Positions 45,556-58,794 of a DNA stretch of 64,000 nucleotides are shown one piece after another (position 1 is the stretch's first letter; the number at the start of each line of letters is the position of its first letter). Source of the stretch: Sipunculus nudus. Lineage: Eukaryota; Annelida; Sipuncula; Golfingiida; Sipunculidae. The position numbers were made by a program, and so were the translations under genes. The stretch is from the NCBI GenBank assembly GCA_026874595.1, contig CM049309.1, positions 92,092,723 to 92,156,722 of the forward strand, in the 5' to 3' direction. The notes under the pieces are model-generated. The model worked only from the letters and a program-made list of their open reading frames with translations. It was not told the origin of the DNA and ran no database searches.

Positions 45556-48044
45556 CTGCAAAAAAAACAGATACATTAAAATACAAGCTTTGTCTTCCAT
45601 TACTTCGTTTATTTGGATTTTTATATGTAATTAGGCCAGCAACTTAGGCTGGTCGTTATAACTGTCCATATATTTCCACATTTTTCACAGAGCTTTGCTG
45701 TTTGAAGATGACAGGACATTTTTAAATTACAAGAGAGCAAGATTACCAAATATCGAGAAAAGTTTGAAAAGTAAATGTTCATCCTCTGCAAGCGAAATGC
45801 AAAATTAATGTAAAGTAAACACTTTATTGTTTATAATAATAATAATACTAATAATGATAATAATAATAATAATTAAATAACCATATACATTATTATTATT
45901 AGTAGTAGTAGTTATAGTAGTATTAGTATTATTATCATTACGAATGAAATAATTGTACTCTTTTCTTCTTCGGTAATATTCAGAAGGTAAAATGTACGGT
46001 AAAGCATAGATCGAGATGGCCGGTCTGAAAAAAAATGTACCTGAAATGGAGAAAATTGAAACGCGCTTCACTTGTGAATCTAATCGAATGGTAAAGAAAT
46101 GTAGAACACAGAGTGAAAAGTCTGTGCAGAATTCAGATCATTCACTATGAATAGTGACACAATTGCTGATTAATATTTATTTACATTTTTGGTCCCCCTC
46201 TTTTCCACTGCCAATATGAAGTGCCAAGATTTTTTATTTTTGGTGGTAGTAATAAGCAATAAACTGTTGTTCTTTCTATCGAGTGGTTCACAGTAAAGCC
46301 ACACAAAGTGACCATGTGTCGCTTTACTTGTTTTACCAATCAGGCATTGCAACAATATATTTTGTTTGAAATTTCCCAAAAATAATTCTTCACATCTAGT
46401 ATATCCACTGACTGGATGTAGTTTTCATCGTCAGCACTTTGGCATGACGGCCTTTTTTCCCTGATGAGGATACCTGAACGAGGGGGCGAGTCTAGACTAG
46501 CTGACTTATTGATTTCCTTATGTCACGTATACCATGTTCTAGGTGTGTACATGCAGAATGCGGTGTGTATATACAGTGTAACCTGGTGAAGCAATATTAG
46601 AATATCTTACAGCTATAGCAGTGTATGTGAATTAATTTGAGATGGCTACTCAGTGTTAATCATATGTTCCTTACTCCACTCAGCAGGAAATGATAGCTCA
46701 CTCTCTTTAGTTGGAGAGAAAACCTGCTGTTAAACGGTACCCGTGTTTAGAGAACACCTAACAGTCTTGTCTGACAGGTAATACCGCTGTATCAAACTTT
46801 ACTAAGTATAACATTACACCGTCTTGAGCAGGGGCGAGTAGGCTTACAACTACAGTCTGATGCGTCACTGCCTTCCTGAGAAGAAAATGAGGGCTTGACT
46901 ATCCCTTCACTGTCACTTCCACTATGTGACAACCAATCACTTGTACACAATGGTCTTAAAATGTTTGACCAAGTCTAAATATTTGACCTGATATCATGTC
47001 ACACGTATACAGCAATCAGACGGTGACAGTGATGTTACGGCGCAGGGCAGACAAGTCCAACTCGGCTGTGTGGCCATCTCATTAATATTCATCGAACTCT
47101 GTTACCTGACAACGGTGGTCTCACGGTGAATGACATGTCATTTCATAAAATGCCAGAAGCCATGTTTTAGAGTGTTCAAAAGGTGGCCAGAGGACGGGAG
47201 ACCGTGTATCATTGAGCATAACATGTCGCCCTGTACGCCTTCATTTGAATCCTATTCCATCTTGGAAATCCTCGACATCCAGAAGCTCTTGTTTGCATAC
47301 CATGCAGACGAAAACATCTTTAAATCAGAACATATATTTTTTCTGGGGAAAAGCCTCGGGCCCAGAGTTTCAACAAGAACAGTACATCAGTATTTTTCAG
47401 TTATATGAAGGAACGTCAAATAAAAATTAAAAAAAAAAGAAATAATAAATAAACATATATTTAATCGGTAAAATAAGGAACGCATAAATATTTAGTAATC
47501 CAAAACTATTCGCTGTAATCTGCTATAATTACTATAACGCACAGTATCAGCATATAAAATGTAACATGTCGATATCATCACAATCACCATGGCAATATTT
47601 CTGTAAAAATAGCTTCTTAGAGTATCATTTATGAAAGGTGTTCCCTCAGACAAAGTTACCGAGGTCCCTACATTTCAAAGTCTACTAAGCAGTATCTACA
47701 TGGCGTCTATATTCGGTACAATTATGAAAAAAATGGCTCATCCTATGTAATGTTATAACTGGTTTTTAGCGATATATCCCCAATTGTATAATGTATATCA
47801 CATATGTTCCACCAGAGTCCTTAACAAGAAACAATTCTTCTATTTAAAAACCCTATGACATTTCAGGATGCAACTTGTTGACATGTATTTTCTTTAAACG
47901 ATTTACACAGGACTTAAGGAAAAAACTTAAAACTAAGCCCCACATTTTAAAAGTTCTTACATATTATTTCAAAATGTGTTGTCCGGCTCATCGGCACTAA
48001 AACGGCGAAACTCTGGTTGTGGTAACGACATGTGTTGATTCACA
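45556..48044. other. Intergenic or GPCR 5' intron, no supported gene
   Basis: Contains an (AAT)n/(AGT)n-rich patch at 45835-45945. Otherwise unique AT-rich sequence in which no exon or promoter was recognised. Confidence 0.55.
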
Positions 48045-50515
48045 GCACTGTCTGTACGATAGGTTATGACCAGTGTTTCAGTGGAGAAATGGTGAAATCA
48101 CGATACAAACTCAGAGATTCGTTCTCCTGTCTTAACGATAGGTTATGACCAGTGCCTCAATGGAGAAATGGCAAAATCTCGATTCAAACACATAGATTCG
48201 TTCTTTTGTCTGTACGATAGGTTATGACCAGTGTTTCAGTGATGAAATGGTGAAATCACGATACAAACTCAGAGATTCCTTCTACTGTCTTAACGATAGG
48301 TTATGACCAGTGCCTCAATGGAATAATGGCAAAATCTCGATTCAAACTCATAGATTCGTTCTTTTGTCTGTACGATAGGTTATGACCAGTGTTTCAGTGG
48401 AGAAATGGTGAAATCACGATACAAACTCAGAGATTCGTTCTACTGTCTTAACGATAGGTTATGACCAGTGCCTCAATGGAGAAATGGCAAAATCTCGGTT
48501 CAAACTCATAGATTCGTTCTTTTGTCTGTACGATAGGTTATGACCAGTGTTTCAGTGGAGAAATGGTGAAATCACGATACAAACTCAGGGATTCGTTCTA
48601 CTGTCTTAACGATAGGTTATGACCAGTGCCTCAATGGAGAAATGGCAAAATCTCGATTCAAACTCATAGATTCGTTCTTTTGTCGGTACGATAGGTTATG
48701 ACCAGTGTTTCAGTGGAGAAATGGTGAACTCACGATACAAACTCAGAGATTCGTTCTACTGTCTTAACGATAGGTTATGAACAGTGCCTCAATAGAGAAA
48801 TGGCAAAATCTCGATTCAAACTCATAGATTCGTTCTTTTGTCTGTACGATAGGGCATTACCAGTGTTTCAGTGGAGAAATGGTGAAATCATGATACAAAC
48901 TCAGAGATTCGTTCTACTGTCTTAACGATAGGTTATGACCAGTGCCTCAATGGAGAACTGGCAAAATCTCGATTCAAACTCATAGATTCGTTCTTTTGTC
49001 TGTACGATAGGTCATGCCAGTGTTTCAGTGGAGAAATGGTGAAATCACGATACAAACTCAGAGATTCGTTCTACTGTCTTAACGATAGGTTATGACCAGT
49101 GCCTCAATGGAGAAATGGCAAAATCTCGATTCAAACTCATAGATTCGTTATTTTGTCTGTACGATAGGTTATGACCAGTGTTTCAGTGGAGAAATGGTGA
49201 AATCACGATACAAACTCAGATATTCGTTCTACTGTCTTAATTATAGGTTATGACCAGTGCCTCAATGGAGAAATGGCAAAATCTCGATTCAAACTCATAG
49301 ATTCGTTCTTTTGTATGTACGATAGGTCATGACCAGTGTTTCAGTGGAGAAATGGTGAAATCACGATACAAACTCAGAGATTCGTTCTTTTGTCTGTACG
49401 ATAGGTCATGACCAGTGTTTCAGTGGAGAAATGGTGAAATCACGATACAAACTTAGAGATTCGTTCTACTGTCTTAACGATAGGTTATGACCAGTGCCTC
49501 AATGGAGAAATGGCAAAATCTCGATTCAAACTCATAGATTCGTTCTTTTGTCTGTACGATAGGTTATGACCAGTGTTTCAGTGGAGAAATGGTGAAATCA
49601 CGAAACAAACTCAGAGATTCGTTCTACTGTCTTAACGATAGGTTACGACCAGTGCCTCAATGGAGAACTGGCAAAATCTCGATTCAAACTAATAGATTCG
49701 TTCTTTTGTCTGTACGATAGGTTATGACCAGTGTTTCAGTGGAGAAATGGTGAAATCACGATACAAACTCAGGGATTCGTTCTACTGTCTCAACGATATG
49801 TTATGACCAGTGCCTTAATGACGAAATGGGGAGATTTCGATACAAATTCAGAGATTCCTTCTACTGTCTTACTTATAGGTCATGAACAATGTTTCAATGG
49901 AGAAATAGTGAAATCATGATACAAACTCAGAGATTCGTTCTACTGTCTTAACGATAGGTTATGACCAGTGCCTCAATGGAGAAATGGCAAAATCTCGATT
50001 CAAACTAACGGATTCGTTCTTTTGTCTGTACGATAGGTTATGACCAGTGTTTCAGTGGAGAAATGGTGAAATCACGATACAAACTCAGAGATTCGTTCTA
50101 CTGTCTTAACGATATGTTATGACCAGTGCCTTAAGATTTCGTTAAAAATTCAGAGATTCCTTCTACTGTCTTACTTATAGGTCATGACCAGTGTTTCAAT
50201 GGAGAAATAGTGAAATCACGATACAAACTCAGAGATTCGCTCTACTGTCTTAACGATAGGTTATGACCAGTGCCTCAATGGAGAAATGGCAAAATCTCGA
50301 TTCAAACTCATAGATTCGTTCTTTTGTCTGTACGATAGGTTATGACCAGTGTTTCAGTGGAGAAATGGTGAAATCACGATACAAACTCAGAGATTCGTTC
50401 TACTGTCTTAACGATATGTTATGACCAGTGCCTCAATGGAGAAATGGGGAAATCTCGATACAAACTCAGAGATTCGTTTTACTGTTTTAACGATAGGTTA
50501 CGACCAGTTGATTAA
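48045..50515 (+). repeat. 158-bp dimeric satellite (2 x 79 bp), about 2.5 kb
   Basis: The marker tgtacgataggttatgacca recurs at 48053, 48211 and 48369, giving a 158-bp period. Each unit has two 79-bp halves: one with gtgtttcagtggagaaatgg and gaaatcacgatacaaactca, the other with gtgcctcaatggagaaatgg and caaaatctcgattcaaactc. Rare departures include a doubled A-half near 49320-49400 and diverged monomers near 49800-49920 and 50110-50230. There is no coding capacity. Confidence 0.97.
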
Positions 50516-52320
50516 TCCTGGTCTTGTACATATATAGTTGAATGACATCATTTCTTATCTAATATAGACACCTTCAATACAGTTCAACTGAGATTTTTTT
50601 TTAATCCCTGGCTATGCATACTTCATGCAGGTCATGATGGCAATTAATATTGATGCAACCTTTCACCTAAGTCCAGCTTTGTTATTGCGGAAGTTAGCTA
50701 GAGGCGAGTGTTCTACTTTATACAAGACGAATAGACTAAACCCAATGCGTATTTAATATAAGCGCACCAAAATATACAGAGTCGTTTTACCGCAGGCCTA
50801 AGTTCAGGTATGTACATCATTAGGACGATGACAGACAGCGGGCGTTAAATATGGATACTAAGGATATTCCCACAATCAATAAATAACGTACCAGGTGATG
50901 AGATAAATTCTTGAATAACACAAACGTTGTTGTTACAACAGTAAACTTAACGTTTATTATGGATGTATGTGCGTTAGCATGAATTTAGAACACTGGAATA
51001 CCGATGGCATATTTTTCCGTGTAATTGAGACATTGTTTGCTTTCATGTCGTCTAAACCTGGTCAACACCATGTAAACTTTGGTGGTCAAGCCAGGCTGGT
51101 GAGATATGTCCGAACATAACATATTATATAATACTAAACCCCCGTTGTCAAGTCCAGTTACAGTTATTTCATCTGATGACATTATAACATCATGAAAACA
51201 GTCATGAAAACCATGTGATACTCTTAGAACCATTCACTGAGGATTCATGCAGTGCATTCATAGGGATCACGTGATATTGCAATATCTCTCAGGTAACGTT
51301 GACGAATATTGCAGTTATAAATAGGATAAAGTCTCTCGACAAAATGAACTTTTATATTTAGAGCAATGTGTTTTCTTATCCAGTCTATGATCCGAGCATG
51401 ATTAAAAAAAATCATTCTTTTTTAAAAGGGGCGACCTTTACATTGCATTATGGATCCTTGAAGATATTTTTTTTATCGCGTGATGACTTGTAATTGATAA
51501 CTGTACATTCTTAGCAGATCTCTTTCACAAAATTATGGATATTATTTTCTCACCAAGACCATGTATAGGTTAATTATTTTACACGCTCTCCCAAATTCAT
51601 ATTTTTAATAATTTCTTTAATGAGGTAAACACCATGTAAATTATGCATCTTTAAGAAATTGAAATAAAAAAACCCAAAGACGGGTTTCAAAGTGGTAAAA
51701 CTTTGACTAAGTCACTTCAGTGTTAATTGAAAACAATGAATGTGACACATGTCCTGAATGCAGCTTATGTAAACAGTGCCTGATTATATCTCGTTCTCCC
51801 GTATTAGCAGTTTTAGTTGAGGAATTGATCGAGCCGGTTGTTATTGGGCCCAGGGCAACGAGAGAAAGCTAACCCAGGAAATGTCCGTGAAGTCAATACA
51901 TCAGAACATGGATTTAGGTGATTTACGAGGCGCCAACATGCAAAAACCACATCGGATTGCATAGACACTTCAAAGAACACAAATGTATTGCCTCTCCCTG
52001 TGAGATTACAACGAGGATACTGTGTACTGCATCAGGTCGTTGAATTATTTCTGTCTCCTAAAAATCAACCATATATGAATTAGACACTTTATAGTTTCAC
52101 GGCTTTCATGTGATATTGTACCACTCGTTCTGTTATTTGGTGTTTAATTTTTCATCATTTACATATAATAAATAGACTTTACTGTATAAAATTAATTGGT
52201 ATCCCACAGTATAACCGTGTGACCTACAATCCCATGATCTCACTTTTTGATAATTTAGAATAAACAATGAAAGTATTAACCGATCACTCTCTGTCCGAAA
52301 CTCTCAAAATTTCATTTTTT
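50516..52320. other. No supported feature
   Basis: Unique AT-rich sequence between the satellite and element copy B. No exon, RNA gene or repeat was recognised. Confidence 0.6.
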
Positions 52321-52767
52321 AGCTCAGCTGACTGTAAGTCAACTGAGGTATAGGAATGGCGCTTTGTCCGTCGTCCGTCCGGCCGTCCGGCCATCCGTTA
52401 GCAGGGCACAAATCGTAACTGCTGGTCCAAGAAACTTCTTAGTGAACATTCAAGGAAGTCAATAAAAAACTCCTTGGAAACCTGAAATTAGGGCTGTGTG
52501 TAAAACCCGGACGCCGGACGCCGGACGTCGGACGCCGATTTTACAAACTTTTATATCGACATATTTTAATAACTACTCATCAAATACCTATAAAATTTCA
52601 CATGGCCATTGTCCGTATATGGATCTTTGATCATACAGAGTAACGTGAATAAATAAGGTACATATTTGGTATATGCTTCATGTCAGTACTTGACATGGTT
52701 AACTGGAGCAGACAAATCCTGCTCAGTTGTGCATGTCGCCAGAAAAACCCAATCTATGAAATTTCAT

Positions 52768-52968
52768 TGAGAGAGAGAGAGAGGGAGAGAGAGACAGACA
52801 GAGAGAATGAGAAAATGAGAGAAAGAGAAAGTGAAAGAAGAGTAAGACACACATTTTAACCTATTATTAAAAATATTATCACATAAATTATAATAAAATT
52901 ATTGTTATTATTTTTATAACAAATAACAAAATAAACTCAAAAAATAAAACATGTAATAAAAGTTATAC

Positions 52969-53032
<64 letters not shown>

Positions 53033-53270
53033 GGGTGACACGGTTTTCCAGCCACTTAGAATAATCTTGTAATTTTTATATTAAATATTTCTGAGAGAGA
53101 GAGGGAGTGAGAGAGAGAGACAGGCAGGCAGAGAGAAAAAGTGAGAAAAGAGGAAGACCCACTTTACCTGATGATAATAATATAATCACATAAGTAATAA
53201 TTACTTTAATGATTATAAATAACAAAATAAACTTGAACAAGAAAACATGTAATGAAAGTGATACTCCCTA
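52768..53270 (+). repeat. Internal direct duplication within the Mutator-like element
   Basis: A GA-rich block followed by ataacaaataacaaaataaa and acatgtaat occurs at about 52768-52972 and again, diverged, at about 53093-53263. The first copy ends in a (TA)n tract (52974-53030). Confidence 0.75.
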
Positions 53271-53626
53271 TAAATAAGACGGAGTAGTGCGGGATGGTGT
53301 GCATCTGACACGAGACAGCAACAGAAGATTATGGCAGAATATAGGGGAGGCTGTATTTTATTAGTTCTGTTTTTAGCCATTATTATATTTCTGTGTATAT
53401 ATTTCAGGGATATTTCTGATGTTTTCATTCGTAACAGTATACACTTTGTCTTTTTATATACCTTTTCATGTATATATTTGATCTGTATGTTAATAAAGGT
53501 TTTCTTGAACAGGTTCCAGCCTTCTTTTCTTCTTATTTTATATTCCGAAAAAAAATTGAGCTTGAAACATTCAATAAATAAATAAATTAATATTCAATAT
53601 TAAATATTTACGTCTCCCAGTTCTCC

Positions 53627-53641
53627 CTATATATATATATA

Positions 53642-53689
<48 letters not shown>

Positions 53690-53710
53690 TATATATATCA
53701 TATATATATT
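53627..53710. repeat. (TA)n microsatellite, interrupted
   Basis: About 80 bases of mostly ta dinucleotides inside the nested element. Confidence 0.95.
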
Positions 53711-54604
53711 CAATAAAAAATTTTCCTTGCAAATGAGAGTAAAAAATGGGAATAAATTTCAAATGGCACTGAGACCTAGAGTTAAAAAAGTGCGCATTGA
53801 AAATGCACGAGCGCCCTCTGGGGTCAGACAGGTGTGACAGAAAGGGTGTCCTATTTTGTGGAACAGCTCTTGATAAACCCCCTACGGCATCCGAGTGTTA
53901 CAAAATAAGTGATAACTAAATTAATATGGGGAATTTAAGCCTAGGATTGGCTGTGCTTGAGTTTTTATTCCAAAACTATATATCTTAGTACTTTTGCACA
54001 GATAAATTTTACCATAATTGCAAATTACTTGCATTTCAGTTGACGTCCGGCCGACGTCCGACTCACGTCCGGGATGAATGACGGTTAATAAAATTATTAT
54101 TAGTCCATATTTATTCACGTTACTCTGTGTGATCAAAAATCTATTTACGGACAATGGCCAGGTGAAATTTTATAGGTATTTGATGAGTAGTTATTAAAAT
54201 ATGTCAATTTTTGTAAAATCTGCGTCCGACGTCCGGCGTCCGGCGACCGGGTTTTACACACAGCCTGAAATTAGGTCACTGTGACCTATATCCGCCGAGC
54301 TATGGGGCTTGAAAGTACCCCCCCCCCCCCCCCCAGAATAATCAAAAATATAATACAAAACCTCCAATATCTCGATAATTAATGCATGGATTGTCATGAA
54401 TCTTGCCTTGAATATTGACCATGACTAGTTTTGTCAGTCCCCGAAAAGTGGTGGCGCCACCTGTATTTTTTTGTTATTTTAACGAATATTTTTCTATTTT
54501 TTTTTACAATAAAAGACAACAATTATGTCAGTTTCTCAGCTGTAATTACCTCTAGTGTCCCAAAATTTGGATTGATCACAAGTGGATGATATATAGTAAT
54601 CACA

Positions 54605-54645
<41 letters not shown>

Positions 54646-56110
54646 CATCTGTCCATCCACACAAACTTCTTTCCAGATGATAACTCCAGGTTGTATTGAC
54701 ACATGGATTTCAAACTTGACTAACGTATGGCCCACTACTAAAGCAAGAACATATATGATTTTGGGGTCAGGAGGTCAAAGGTCAAGGTCACAGGATCTCT
54801 TATTTAAAAATATTATAGCTGCATTTTAAGCCAAGCTTTTCATCCCAAACTTTCCATTTTGCTCATTTAGCTGACTTGCGAGTATGGGGAGAGCATACAT
54901 GAATTTGGGGTCACATGGTCAAAGGTCAAGGTCACAGGGGCCATCTGTTCACAAATTAGTTTCCAGATGATAACTCCAGTTTAGTTTGACATATTGGTTT
55001 CAAACTTAACTTATATATGACTCGCCACTCAAGTATGAACCGTGTTGATATTGGGGTCCAACGGTCAAAGGTCAAGGTCACAGGACTCATTTCTTTAAAA
55101 AGAATGCATATGCATTTGAAGCCAAACTTTTCATCGCAAACCTTCCATCTTCAAGATATTGCCAACCTGCCAATAGGGGATGATTCTGTTCAATTTTCGG
55201 GTCATGAGGTCAAAGGTCAAGGTCACATTACCCAGTTATTTAGAAAGATTGTGGATGCATTTTAAGCCAAACTTTTCATCCCAAACCTTCCATCTTGCAC
55301 ATATAGCTGAGCTGCCAATAGGGGAAGAACCTTATTGATTTGGGGGTCACAAGGTCAAAGGTCATGGTCACAGGGGCCCATCTGTCCACATATTTGTTTC
55401 TGGATGATAAATCAAGTTTGGATGGACATATTGGTTTCAAGTTTGACTTATATATGACCCACCAATAATGTAAGAACCCTTTTGATTTTGGGGTCATAAG
55501 GCCAAAGTCAAGGTCACAGGACCCACTTCTTTACAAAAATTGTTGATGTATTTTTAGCCAAACTTTCTGTTCCTAACCTTCTATCTTCCAGATATTGCCC
55601 ACCTGCCAAGAGTGGAAGTATCTTATGGATTTTTGGGTCACAAGATCAAAGGTTAAGGTCATGGGGGCCATCTATCCACATATAAGTTTCCAGATGAAAA
55701 CACCAGTTTGGTTTGAAATATTGGTTTCAAACTTGACTTATATATGGCCCACCACTAAAGTAAGAACTGTTGATTCTGGGGTCATGAGATCAAAGGTCAA
55801 AGTCACAGGACCCACTACTTTAGAAAGATTGTGGATGCATTTTAAGCCAAACTTTTCATTTCAATCCTTCCATCATCGACAAGTGGTGCACCTGCCAATG
55901 GGGGAAGTTTGCTTTTGATTTTGGGATCACTAGGTCAAAGGTTAAGGTCACAGGGTCCATCCATTCACAAATTAGTTATTGGATGATAACTCCAGTTTGG
56001 GTAGACAGGTTGGCTTCAAACTGATCACAGGACCAATATTTTGGAAAACCTCATAAACATATATCCTTATAGACAAATGCAGCTGAGCGTCGAGACCCAT
56101 GGGTCCCTAG

Positions 56111-58117
56111 TTTTTATATTTGTATTACACTGTTGTTCCTACCATATATACTTAAAATATACTCTCCGATAGGTGCTGTTTGATTGTCTGATCTGTAGAT
56201 GTAATATATGCATTTATCCTCCACAGCGGCATGAAATATTTCTGTAGCCAGCAAACAAAGCAAAACTGACCAATATATTCTAAAGTGTGTCCTTCTATTG
56301 CTCTAAAATGGTATTATATGGAATTCATATAACTGACGTATTCTTCTATCAAGGGTGTCGCAATTCAGCAGTTAGCATTCTGCTGACACCTGACAACATG
56401 GCTGGACGGGCCGGGTTAATGCTTCATCCGTGAGAACCTCCGTGCGTCTGACTAGTATCGGGCATGAATGGACGGAAGGAGAAAATCCTTAAAGTATCTA
56501 CCCAGTTTCAGGTTAGCCATATTACGATCCACGGTGTTCTGCGATCGTTATAGCACAGCTGACGTGTACTCTGTTTAGGATATTTTTAAATATTCTCCTG
56601 TGCTAGCTTCGTTTGATGAAACAAGGTACATGTATCAACCCAAACATCAATATACAGAAGGCAAAACTACGTATTTTTCAGTCACTGCAAGTCCATGATG
56701 TAGCCAGGTACAGCAAAACAAATTAATAATTAACGACAATGTGGATATGGCCAGTGTTATGATTGTGTCATTACATCACTCTGGCTGCTGCAGTATTTAT
56801 CCTCGTTCAAATGCAGCTGCTCATTTTCATATAATCTGTCCCGCCACCACGCTAGGTTGGTGTCGTTTTAATATTTAATGTCTATATCCAAGTATGACAA
56901 AGGATCCATACACCTTCGGCTGTATATAGGCTTGTCTTTTTGTTGTTCAGATCCCCTGCATGCCGATCCCTCCTGAATTATTATAATTAAATGTTGTACA
57001 CACGCATGTACAAATGAATAATGTTAACAATACTCCTACCATGACGTCAAGAAATTTGCATGTATCAACCACATCATAAGTAAGCAAGAGGCAGTTGCCT
57101 GTTCCGGTATATTTATGGGAACATCCGATTGTTTAGAGGCAGTTGTGGAATCAAATGACAGAAATTTTTTCTTTATGTTTCAGCATCACTAGACAGGTAT
57201 GCTGAGGAAACATTATTTAAGCCCAGTTTTATTTTAAAAAGACTTATTAAATGAGTCAAACACTATTTGTTTATTTTTATTTGTAATTATGCTATTATTG
57301 ACTATGTAATAACGTACTCTTTTCAGTCAAAATTTTCAAGTGAGTTCTCTATACTGTTATATAAGTTAATATTTATAAAAACAAAACGTCACATCCTACA
57401 GCTCCCTTTTTAATCGGAATTGTCAATTCAAGGGTTATTTTGAAATGTCGAGATGTCAAAATTACTCGCTTTTGTCGAATAAACTCATTAATTGAATTAA
57501 TTGAGAAAATCATATACGTCAGTGTCTCAGGAACAAGTATGGATATCATGGCGATTTCTGAATGGACGGGCATAGAGCATCCAATTTAGGTCAGGAGACA
57601 TTTAAATCTTCACAGTGTATCGTGCCTAATATTTACTTTATTTCCTAGACTTGATACAGTACTCGGTACTAAACAAACCGCATCAGTGGTTGGTGATGTT
57701 AGTATCCTGTCATCCTGTATGGATCTAATTGGGAAAATGACCGATCAAACCTCAAAGTATTATACATGATTCATGCTTATACCGGAAAACGCAATTTATA
57801 CTAAAATGTTAATGATGAATTTTAAACAGGCTAAATAAATATATTTGTCCCAATGTAAAGGCTTGTACCACTGAGTCCTCGGTGTTACGTCTTTTAATCA
57901 ACAATATGTACGTCACCAATGACGTCATAAACACATTGTAAGAGAACCTGATTAACCTCAAAGTCCCTGCAAGTGCCGAGAGTCTAAAATTCACAATCAT
58001 AATGATTATACATACGAAAAAGGTGGTAAAAGGTTAAGCATGTAGAAGTTTTAAAAGTAGTACTTCCAAAAATGTAACACTTTATATGGTGCATGAACAG
58101 CTGACCAATAAACTCTC

Positions 58118-58161
<44 letters not shown>

Positions 58162-58790
58162 CGAACGATCGATAGACCAAGGCTTGATCGGCGTGGCTAT
58201 ATGAGAGTGGTTGCATTGTCCGTCCAAAGCCTATGGTTTTCTTCGGTTGCTTTGGGTTCCTCCGCCCCGAACGCCACTGTCTGAGCCAAGGAGAGTGCCG
58301 CGATAAATTATAATAACTATTCGTATAATCCATGTAAAACAAGTTTATTTTAAAGGTATTGGTAGTACTGCGATCAACAATTTTTTTCTGATCTTGATCA
58401 TGATTCGGTAGAAATTTGTAAATGATTATGTAATGAATAACATTTCGATTATATGTCACATTCACTTAGCCGAAATTGATCGTTTGTGGGAGACCCACCC
58501 TTTTAGTTTATGATTCATCACTGATTCATCACTTCACTGGTTTACTACATAATTGGGGTGGGGTGTGAACATCATCACGATCTCTGACTTTATTGTTGGG
58601 TAAAATATATTAATATTGATGTGTTTCATTGTTTGATTGTAATCTCTGTGTCATATTTATATTCTATGTTACAGTTAAACAAAAGTTTTCCCCCTTGTTT
58701 CCAAAGTGATTTTGGTCCACAGAATTAAGTACCCTTCCTGGTAGCTCTAATTATGGATGTTAACTACGTAAATGATCTTGGCCGTACTCT
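56111..58790. other. No supported gene; (TC)n tract
   Basis: Unique AT-rich sequence. A (TC)n microsatellite lies at 58119-58158, followed by a gatcgaacgatcgat palindrome. Short open frames on the minus strand (57373-58465) show no domain. Confidence 0.55.
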
Positions 58791-58794
58791 GCTG

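Larger units (their letters stand above)
52492..54265. mobile_element. Mutator-like non-autonomous transposon nested in copy B
   Basis: Long terminal inverted repeats of about 160 bp: 52492-52655 and 54110-54265, starting ggctgtgtgtaaaacccgg and rich in cggacgccggacgtcggacg. They differ at only a modest number of positions. The insertion is flanked by tgaaattag on both sides (52483-52491 and 54266-54274). Copy A has the single uninterrupted site cctgaaattaggtcactg at 31179-31196. A 9-bp duplication (11 bp if one terminal base is given to the flank) with long inverted ends is the hallmark of Mutator-like elements. The interior carries AT and GA microsatellites and no transposase. Confidence 0.9.
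52321..56110 (+). mobile_element. AGCTCAGCTGAC...GGGTCCCTAG element, copy B, with nested insertion
   Basis: The left end is agctcagctgactgtaagtc after a T6 run. The right end is gctgagcgtcgagacccatg followed by ggtccctag and a T run. Without the nested 1.78 kb (52492-54274) the element is about 2.0 kb and matches copy A (31010-32760) block by block. It has one or two extra internal AGGTCA blocks, for example around 55590-55800. A tctg microsatellite (54605-54650) sits at the same place as in copy A. No ORF of substance was found. Confidence 0.88.

Noticed and set aside
53331-53585. Possible small membrane protein inside the nested transposon
   Set aside because: The hydrophobic open frame comes from T-rich sequence in a non-autonomous element and has no recognisable motif or homologous copy in the window.
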